Shown here piece by piece: positions 58,949 to 64,000 of a stretch of DNA of 64,000 nucleotides. Numbering within the stretch: position 1 is the stretch's first letter; every line of letters begins with the position of its first letter. The position numbers and the translations under genes were made by a program. The DNA lies in contig CBRAFO010000005.1 of the NCBI GenBank assembly GCA_967755175.1, positions 29,943 to 93,942 on the forward strand, written 5' to 3'. The notes beneath the pieces are model-generated. The model was not told where the DNA came from, made no database searches, and worked only from the letters and a program-made list of their open reading frames with translations. The stretch is from Rariglobus sp967755175. Lineage in GTDB: Bacteria; Verrucomicrobiota; Verrucomicrobiia; Opitutales; Opitutaceae.

Positions 58949-59851
58949 ATGCTCTCTCCTAAAAAACTCCCGTCGGCCGAAGTCATCCCCGCGCAACTCG
59001 AACGCGGCGTCTCGCCCTGGCTCAACGCTTGGCATCGCCTCCGCCGCAACCACCTCGCCGTCTTCGGCGGCGCGGTCCTGATTATCTTGGCTCTGCTGTG
59101 CGTGATCGGCCCTTGGTTCAGCCCCTACGGCTACGAACAGACCAATCTGGAAAACACGTTCTCCCCGCCGTCCGCCAGTCACTGGCTCGGCACGGATCAA
59201 CTCGGACGTGACCTGCTCACGCGACTGCTCTTCGGCGGACAAATTTCCCTCATGGTCGGCTTGGTCGCCACGTTTGTCGCGCTTACCATCGGCGTAATCT
59301 ACGGCGCGATCGCCGGCTTCTTCGGTGGCAAGCTCGACCGCGTGATGATGCGCATCGTGGATATTCTTTATGCGCTGCCCTTCACCATTTTTGTTATTCT
59401 GCTGATGGTGTTCTTCGGGCGCAAAATCCTGCTGCTCTTCGTCGCCATCGGCGCGGTCGAATGGCTGACCATGGCGCGCATAGTTCGGGGACAAATCATG
59501 TCCATCAAGCGCATGGAGTTCATCGAAGCCGCGCGCTCGCTCGGCTTGGGCACGCCCCGGATCATCTTCCGCCACATGATTCCCAACATCCTCGGGCCAA
59601 TCATCGTTTATACCACGCTGACGATTCCCGGCGTCATGTTGCTCGAAGCGTTCCTCAGCTTCCTCGGTCTCGGTGTGCAACCGCCGATGAGTTCGTGGGG
59701 CGTGCTCATCAAAGACGGCGCCGAGCGCATGGAAGAATATCCGTGGCTGCTAATCTTCCCTGGCACGATTTTTTCCCTCACGCTCTTCTCGCTGAACTTC
59801 CTTGGCGACGGCTTGAGAGATGCGCTGGACGTTCGGTCTGCAAAAGACTGA
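58949..59851 (+). CDS. Oligopeptide ABC transporter permease, OppC/DppC type
   Basis: A 300-residue permease. It has the N-terminal OppC domain (NAWHRLRRNHLAVFGGAVLI), FSPPSASHWLGTDQLGRDLL, TRLLFGGQISLMVGLVATFV, and the EAA loop EFIEAARSLGLGTPRIIFRH followed by MIPNILGPIIVYTTLTIPGV. It ends LNFLGDGLRDALDVRSAKD, the standard C-terminus. It should pair with the OppB-type protein to form the channel. No oppD/oppF genes follow; the next gene is an unrelated exporter. The ATPases must be encoded elsewhere or be shared. Confidence 0.95.
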   Translation: MLSPKKLPSAEVIPAQLERGVSPWLNAWHRLRRNHLAVFGGAVLIILALLCVIGPWFSPYGYEQTNLENTFSPPSASHWLGTDQLGRDLLTRLLFGGQISLMVGLVATFVALTIGVIYGAIAGFFGGKLDRVMMRIVDILYALPFTIFVILLMVFFGRKILLLFVAIGAVEWLTMARIVRGQIMSIKRMEFIEAARSLGLGTPRIIFRHMIPNILGPIIVYTTLTIPGVMLLEAFLSFLGLGVQPPMSSWGVLIKDGAERMEEYPWLLIFPGTIFSLTLFSLNFLGDGLRDALDVRSAKD

Positions 59852-59912
59852 CACGGGGTGAAAAGATTGAGGTGGCGTGAATCGCGTTCGACCCGTTAAT
59901 GACCGGGTTTCC

Positions 59913-61655
59913 ATGCGTCGTTTCATTCCCTATTTCCGCTACCTCAAACCGGTGAAATGGCATTTCGTCGCGGCGATGATTTGCGGCATCCTCTACGGTG
60001 CCGTGAACGGCGCGGGCCTGCCCTACATGGCCAAGGTGGTTTTCCCCCGGATCTTCGCCGAAAACGCCGCGCCCCTGAGTTCGTGGCAGCTTTTCCTGAC
60101 CGCACTCTGGTTGCCCGCAGTTTTCATGGCACGTGGTGCCTTGGGCTACACCAACACCTATCTGATCCAGTATTGCGGCGTGCACATGCTGGAATCCGTG
60201 CGCAAGGACTACTTTAAAAAGCTCCAGGTTCTGCCGCTCGCCTTCCTGCAAAAACAGACCAACGGCGATCTCATTTCTCGCGGCATTTCCGACAGCAATC
60301 AGCTTCAGTCCAGTCTCAGCAATCTCTCCAACGACATCATCAAGCAGCCCGCCACTTTGATCGGCACGCTCGGCATCTTGATCGCCATGGCGTTTAAAGA
60401 AAAAGGCGTAGCCCTCGTGCTCGTCTGCCTCGCAACCCTGCCCTTGTGCATCCTGCCGATCCGCCATTTCGGACGTAAACTGGCGCGCCGCGCGAAGCAG
60501 CTGCAGAAGCAGATCGGCTCCGTCACCAACATCTTCAGCGAAAATCTTGGCGCCACTCGCGAGGTCCGTGCATTCGGCCTCGAAGCCCGCGAGTTGGAAC
60601 GTTTCGGAGTCACCACCCGCGCGCTGATCAAGCTCCAGCTCAAGGCCACCAAATACGCGAAGGCCGTCACCCCGTCCATCGAAGTGATCTCCGCCATCGG
60701 TATCTCGATCACCTTCATCTACGCCTATCAGGTTAAGATTAAGCTGGAGACGTTCCTCGTGCTCCTGATGGCCATTTATCAAAGCTACGAACCAATCAAG
60801 AAGCTCAGCGGCCTTAACAACGATACTAAGCGCGGGGCCGCCGCCCTGGATCGCCTCGAAGCCATCCTTAACGAACCCGTGACCATCGCCGACCCGGCGA
60901 ACCCCGTCACCGTCGAGCGCCTCAATGGCAACCTCGCCTTCGAGAGCGTGACCTTCACCTACAAAGGCGATATCCCCGCGCTCAAAGATGTCACCGTGCG
61001 TATCCCCGCCGGCACCACCTGCGCACTCGTCGGCCCCAGCGGCGCGGGCAAAACCACCTTCGCCAACATGGTTCCGCGTTTCTACGACGTGGGCCAAGGG
61101 CGCGTGACCCTCGACGGCATCGATCTGCGCGATATGCGCCTGTCCGACCTGCGCCGAAACATCGCTCTCGTTTCTCAAGAACCCGTCCTCTTCAACGACA
61201 CTATTTACAACAACCTCCTCCTCGGCCGACAGGACGCCACTCGCGCCGAGGTCGAGCAAGCCGCCCGCGACGCCTTCGCCCACGACTTCATCATGTCCAT
61301 GCCGAACGGCTACGACACGATCGTCGGCGAACGCGGTGCATCCGTCTCAGGCGGACAACGCCAGCGTCTCGCGATCGCTCGCGCCTTCCTCCGCAACGCC
61401 CCGGTGATCATCCTGGACGAAGCCACCAGTTCGCTCGATAGCGAGAGCGAGTCCGTCATTCACCAGGCCCTCAAGAAACTCGTGGTCGGTCGCACCGTGC
61501 TCATCATCGCCCACCGCTTCAGCACGATTCGCGACGCCACGATGATCCTCGTGTTTGACCGCGGCCAGATCATCGCCACCGGTTCGCACTCCGAACTCTA
61601 CGAGAGCAACGCGCTCTACAAGGTTCTCTACGACCGGCAACTCACCAGCGCCTAA
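59913..61655 (+). CDS. ABC exporter, MsbA-like (fused membrane and ATPase domains)
   Basis: About 580 residues from ATG 59913; GTG 59877 gives 12 more and has a GAGG-type SD, though very close. The N-terminal transmembrane domain (helices such as FVAAMICGILYGAVNGAGLP and QPATLIGTLGILIAMAFKEK) is followed by the nucleotide-binding domain: Walker A LVGPSGAGKTTFAN, Q-loop ALVSQEPVLFND, signature VSGGQRQRLAIARAFLR, Walker B VIILDEATSSLDSES, and the switch His in IAHRFSTIRDATMILV. It is a half transporter acting as a homodimer. MsbA-type lipid A flipping fits, since the segment has lptD and lpxI, but other substrates are possible. Confidence 0.92.
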   Translation: MRRFIPYFRYLKPVKWHFVAAMICGILYGAVNGAGLPYMAKVVFPRIFAENAAPLSSWQLFLTALWLPAVFMARGALGYTNTYLIQYCGVHMLESVRKDYFKKLQVLPLAFLQKQTNGDLISRGISDSNQLQSSLSNLSNDIIKQPATLIGTLGILIAMAFKEKGVALVLVCLATLPLCILPIRHFGRKLARRAKQLQKQIGSVTNIFSENLGATREVRAFGLEARELERFGVTTRALIKLQLKATKYAKAVTPSIEVISAIGISITFIYAYQVKIKLETFLVLLMAIYQSYEPIKKLSGLNNDTKRGAAALDRLEAILNEPVTIADPANPVTVERLNGNLAFESVTFTYKGDIPALKDVTVRIPAGTTCALVGPSGAGKTTFANMVPRFYDVGQGRVTLDGIDLRDMRLSDLRRNIALVSQEPVLFNDTIYNNLLLGRQDATRAEVEQAARDAFAHDFIMSMPNGYDTIVGERGASVSGGQRQRLAIARAFLRNAPVIILDEATSSLDSESESVIHQALKKLVVGRTVLIIAHRFSTIRDATMILVFDRGQIIATGSHSELYESNALYKVLYDRQLTSA

Positions 61656-61683
61656 GCTGTAGTCCCGCCCGCAGCCCTCAACC

Positions 61684-62073
61684 ATGGCCCGCGAAGAGCC
61701 CCAGCCCTTTTCCTTCCAAGCGGAAAAACTCATCGCCGCCTTGCGTCGCGTGCCCGACACCACGCCTGCGCGCATGAAGAAGCGCGCGACCAAGGAACTC
61801 TCCGGCTTGGTCGAGGAGTTGATGGTCAAATTCCAGATTGGTCGCGATTCGCCCGAGCAGTTGATTCGCGACAACTGGTCCGAACTCGTCGGCCCTGCCA
61901 ACGCCCACTACTCGCACGCCGTGCAGATTGATCCGCGCGGACGCCTCACTGTCCTCGCCGGCCACGCGGTCGTCCGCAACGAACTCTTTATCCACCGCCA
62001 AGTGATCGTTGAACGCATCCGCAAGCTCCCCGGCTGTGGCCATGTCCGCGAACTCAACATCCGCGCCGGTTAG
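61684..62073 (+). CDS. DUF721 / DciA-like protein
   Basis: A 129-residue protein. The KH-like DUF721 core is visible: ESPEQ-type helix (GRDSPEQLIRDNWSELVGPA), NAHYSHAVQIDPRGRLTVLA and GHAVVRNELFIHRQVIVERI followed by RKLPGCGHVRELNIRAG. DciA proteins of this family load the replicative helicase in bacteria without DnaC/DnaI, which makes that a plausible role here, though the DUF721 family is broad. The N-terminus (ALRRVPDTTPARMKKRATKE) is basic and would suit nucleic-acid binding. It lies 28 bases after the exporter gene. Confidence 0.85.
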   Translation: MAREEPQPFSFQAEKLIAALRRVPDTTPARMKKRATKELSGLVEELMVKFQIGRDSPEQLIRDNWSELVGPANAHYSHAVQIDPRGRLTVLAGHAVVRNELFIHRQVIVERIRKLPGCGHVRELNIRAG

Positions 62074-62207
62074 GGTGTGTCAGGGAAAGACTTTTGCGTT
62101 GCTCGTTACCTTGATCGGATGACGAGAAAGAAATCTGCGAAAGATCCACTTAATTTTCGCTTGCCCACGCCACCACGATCTCGGAGTTTGGTCCCTTGCG
62201 TTAGTGT

Positions 62208-62336
62208 AGCTCCGTCGGTTACGGGGCTCCACCATGACTGGTTTGGCATTCCGCCAAATTGGAACGGTGACACCGGCAAACACCGTGGTTTTCACCACGA
62301 TGGGAGCGGGTGGCACGGGGCCTGCAAACGGTCCCC
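62208..62336 (+). promoter_or_regulatory. Structured leader of rpsO (three consecutive hairpins)
   Basis: In the 293-base gap before rpsO I see three stable stems. The first is 62208-62228 (AGCTCCGT with ACGGGGCT, one G-U pair, 5-base loop). The second is 62284-62299 (CGTGGT with ACCACG, 4-base loop). The third is 62317-62336 (GGGGCC with GGTCCCC, one bulge), ending 30 bases before the start codon. S15 represses its own translation through leader structures in several bacterial groups, each with a different RNA fold, so this is a candidate S15-binding leader. No known fold was recognised. Confidence 0.45.
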
Positions 62337-62366
62337 TACAGTCGTGTAACCAAGTCAAACTCAACC

Positions 62367-62630
62367 ATGTCAACGATCGCCAAGCCCGAAATCATCTCCG
62401 AATACAAAATCCACGAAAAGGACACCGGTTCATCCGAAGTCCAGGTCGCTCTGCTGACCGCTCGCATCAATCACTTGACCGAGCACCTTCGCACGCACCG
62501 CAAGGATTTCCACAGCCGCCGTGGCCTCCTCCAGATGGCCTCCCGCCGCCGCAAGCTGCTGGACTATCTCAAGCGCCACAACCTGCCGAAGTATAACGAG
62601 CTCCTCCAGAAGCTCAGCCTTCGCAAGTAA
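62367..62630 (+). CDS. rpsO: 30S ribosomal protein S15
   Basis: An 87-residue ribosomal protein. It has the universal signature EKDTGSSEVQVALLTARINH, LTEHLRTHRKDFHSRRGLLQ and MASRRRKLLDYLKRHNLPKY, ending QKLSLRK. It binds 16S rRNA early and bridges to 23S rRNA. The start ATG 62367 gives the family N-terminus MSTIAKPEIISEYK; the frame continues upstream through the leader but lacks family resemblance. It is followed by a terminator and then pnp, the widespread rpsO-pnp order. Confidence 0.98.
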   Translation: MSTIAKPEIISEYKIHEKDTGSSEVQVALLTARINHLTEHLRTHRKDFHSRRGLLQMASRRRKLLDYLKRHNLPKYNELLQKLSLRK

Positions 62631-62641
62631 AGCCCCCTTAG

Positions 62642-62682
62642 CAACACGGGCGACCCCAACCGGGGGTCGCCCGTTGTCTTTT
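62642..62682 (+). terminator. Rho-independent terminator of rpsO
   Basis: CAACACGGGCGACCCC pairs with GGGGGTCGCCCGTTGT over about 15 bp with a short loop, followed by CTTTT. It lies 12 bases past the rpsO stop. Confidence 0.93.
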
Positions 62683-62728
62683 AAGACACTCGACACAAGC
62701 GCGGGACATTTCTGAGTGGTTTGAAGTT

Positions 62729-62757
62729 TGGGATGTAGGAGCCTGCTTGCAGGCGAT
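62729..62757. repeat. REP-like single unit, copy D
   Basis: GTAGGAGCCTGCTTGCAGG followed by CGAT, as in the other copies. Only the first six bases differ from the CGAAAY prefix. It lies in the 433-base gap between rpsO and pnp. Confidence 0.83.
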
Positions 62758-62842
62758 TCCTAAAACCTCACGCCAACCAGAAATCTCTCGTCCAAGACGA
62801 GGATTGCGAGACGGGTCACCCGTTCAAAATTTAGGAAAGTGA

Positions 62843-62862
62843 CACAGGCATTCCTGCCTGTG
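62843..62862. repeat. Perfect palindrome CACAGGCA-TTCC-TGCCTGTG
   Basis: An 8-bp perfect stem with a 4-base loop (arms 62843-62850 and 62855-62862), about 85 bases after the fourth REP-like unit and before the pnp leader stem. It resembles a second small palindromic repeat type; only one copy is visible in this window. There is no T run after it. Confidence 0.6.
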
Positions 62863-62876
62863 CTCCGAGTTCATTC

Positions 62877-62952
62877 TCTTTCCTCTTTCTCTTAATCTTT
62901 CTCCCTCCGGCCTCCCTCCTGACGAACGAGAACGATTAAGAGAGAGGAAAGA
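62877..62952 (+). promoter_or_regulatory. Long inverted repeat in the pnp leader
   Basis: A 21-base pyrimidine-rich arm (62877-62897) pairs with a 19-base purine-rich arm (62934-62952) ending in GATTAAG/CTTAATC at the loop side, with a two-base bulge. Between them lie 36 bases. The structure ends 111 bases before the pnp start. In E. coli the pnp leader forms a long stem cut by RNase III, which then allows PNPase to control its own mRNA; this stem is a candidate for the same use. The rest of the gap holds a REP unit, a short palindrome and no gene. Confidence 0.55.
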
Positions 62953-63063
62953 TCAGATCGAACCTCTCCCACTTTCCCCAAACCCCCGAGCCGTTCCTGC
63001 CGCGTGTCGCAGGCGTGCTCTTCCTATCCGCGACGCGCAACCGTATCCGAAAATAGAATAAAC

Positions 63064-64000
63064 ATGTCACTGCAGCAGAAACACTCCGTCACGATCCCCG
63101 GTCTTGGGATCACCTTCTCCACCGGCACCTACGCCGCCCTCGCCAATGGCGCGGTCAATGTCGCCGTCGGTGAGACCAACGTCTTCGTCACCGCTTGCGC
63201 CGCCACCACGATGAAGCCCGGCCAGGACTTCTTCCCCCTCACCGTCGATTACCGCGAAAAATACGCCGCTGCCGGCCGCTTCCCCGGTGGTTACTTCAAG
63301 CGCGAAGGCCGTCCTTCCGAAAAAGAAATCCTTACCTCCCGCCTCTGCGACCGTCCTTGCCGCCCCCTCTTCCCCGAGGGTTTTCTGAATGAGGTCCAGA
63401 TCATCGGCCAGCTCCTCTCCGCCGACCAGCTCAACGAAGCTGACATCCCCATGGTCAACGGCGCCAGCGCCGCCCTCGCCATCTCCGACATTCCGTGGAA
63501 TGGGCCGATCGCCGCCGTGCGTATCGCCGAAATCGACGGCGTGTTCGTCGCCAACCCGACCATCGAACAGATGTTCCAGTCCTCCCTCGACCTCATCTAC
63601 GTGGGTAACGAGAAGGACATGCTCATGATCGAGGGTTCCGCGGACCAGATCCCGGAAGACCGCTTCATCGAAGCCCTCGCCTTCGCCCACGAGGCCATCC
63701 AGCCGATCATCGCCGGCATCAAGCAGCTCGTCGTCCTCGCCGGCAAACCCAAGGCCACCTTCGCCCTGGTCGGCGCCACCCCGGCCGCCCGCGCCATCAT
63801 TGAGCGCGTTGTCCCCGCCGAGCGCGTTTCCGCCGCCATCTTCGGCTTCGAAAAGGCCGTCCGCGGTGCCAACGTCAAAGCCCTCAAGGAAGAGGCCAAG
63901 GCCGCCCTCCTCGCCGAACTCGGCGAAGGCAAGTTCACCGATGTGGACCTCAACGTCGTCTTCGAAGACCTCCAATACAAAGCCTACCGCAAGACCGTCC
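63064..64000 (+). CDS. pnp: Polyribonucleotide nucleotidyltransferase, N-terminal part
   Basis: ATG 63064 opens the N-terminal 312 residues of PNPase; the rest lies beyond the window. The first RNase PH domain is typical: GLGITFSTGTYAALANGAVN, FVTACAATTMKPGQDFFPLT, VDYREKYAAAGRFPGGYFKR, EGRPSEKEILTSRLCDRPCR and PLFPEGFLNEVQIIGQLLSA, then NGASAALAISDIPWNGPIAA and AFAHEAIQPIIAGIKQLV. PNPase degrades RNA phosphorolytically from the 3' end. The sequence is intact to the edge. A long hairpin in its leader may allow autoregulation. Confidence 0.97.
   Translation, partial: MSLQQKHSVTIPGLGITFSTGTYAALANGAVNVAVGETNVFVTACAATTMKPGQDFFPLTVDYREKYAAAGRFPGGYFKREGRPSEKEILTSRLCDRPCRPLFPEGFLNEVQIIGQLLSADQLNEADIPMVNGASAALAISDIPWNGPIAAVRIAEIDGVFVANPTIEQMFQSSLDLIYVGNEKDMLMIEGSADQIPEDRFIEALAFAHEAIQPIIAGIKQLVVLAGKPKATFALVGATPAARAIIERVVPAERVSAAIFGFEKAVRGANVKALKEEAKAALLAELGEGKFTDVDLNVVFEDLQYKAYRKTV

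Noticed and set aside
62077..62349. 90-codon frame in the rpsO leader
   Set aside because: It has a biased composition with no recognisable domain, and it covers the hairpins of the leader. A non-coding leader explains the region better.
1..64000. CRISPR arrays, tRNA, rRNA, IS elements, prophage genes
   Set aside because: I saw no regularly spaced repeats with unique spacers, no clover-leaf candidates, no transposase or integrase, and no phage structural genes.

Overview
The window looks like a chromosome segment from a Gram-negative, GC-rich bacterium of the Verrucomicrobia, probably near Opitutaceae. This is an inference from gene content and protein flavour, not from a marker gene. There is an outer membrane (LptD, LpxI, opgGH, Wza-like export, many lipoproteins), a MEP isoprenoid pathway and little use of canonical Shine-Dalgarno sites. 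Genes are packed tightly, with many 4-base ATGA overlaps. I saw no tRNA, rRNA, CRISPR array, transposase or phage gene.

Layout. 1-2.2 kb: the start of a YihY-type membrane protein, a ribosome hibernation factor, a small membrane protein and a DUF892 protein. 2.2-5 kb: metK-ahcY, the S-adenosylmethionine cycle, with a clear terminator. 5.1-9.0 kb: a rightward signalling cluster made of a receiver-histidine kinase hybrid, a CheY-like protein, an unrecognised 71-residue protein, a GspE/PilB-type ATPase and a free Hpt protein. 9.1-17.8 kb: a leftward seven-gene run of an active HtrA protease, a catalytically dead HtrA-like protein, riboflavin synthase, a family-4-like uracil-DNA glycosylase lacking iron-sulphur cysteines, opgG, an unknown membrane-anchored protein and opgH. 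leuS diverges from it with only 3 bases between start codons.

20.5-25.4 kb: an exopolysaccharide export cassette (FecR-domain protein, outer-membrane barrel, Wza-like protein, tyrosine autokinase) bounded by terminators on both sides. 25.4-31.6 kb: lpxI, DUF151 nuclease, dus, gcvT-gcvH, a PEGA lipoprotein and lgt. 31.7-39.6 kb: ppc, lptD, rsmB-like, and an ECF sigma/anti-sigma pair. 39.7-43.7 kb: an Aas-like acyltransferase/acyl-ACP synthetase fusion and a GDYXXLXY/DUF2157 pair. 43.8-48.6 kb: a leftward accessory-looking block. It holds an AAA/OLD-type ATPase overlapping a TOPRIM/DUF4276-like protein and a MarR regulator (the best candidate for an undescribed system, possibly defence), preceded by three proteins of unknown role.

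48.7-54.5 kb: ispA-like prenyl synthase, ptsI, ispE, pyrF and ispD-ispF, so much of isoprenoid synthesis lies within 6 kb. 54.5-59.9 kb: two oligopeptide-binding lipoproteins and two permeases without their ATPases. 59.9-64 kb: an MsbA-like exporter, a DciA/DUF721 protein, rpsO behind a structured leader, and the start of pnp behind a long hairpin.

A dispersed REP-like element (29 bases) occurs at least six times in intergenic gaps, twice as inverted pairs, and shows a compensatory stem change in one copy.
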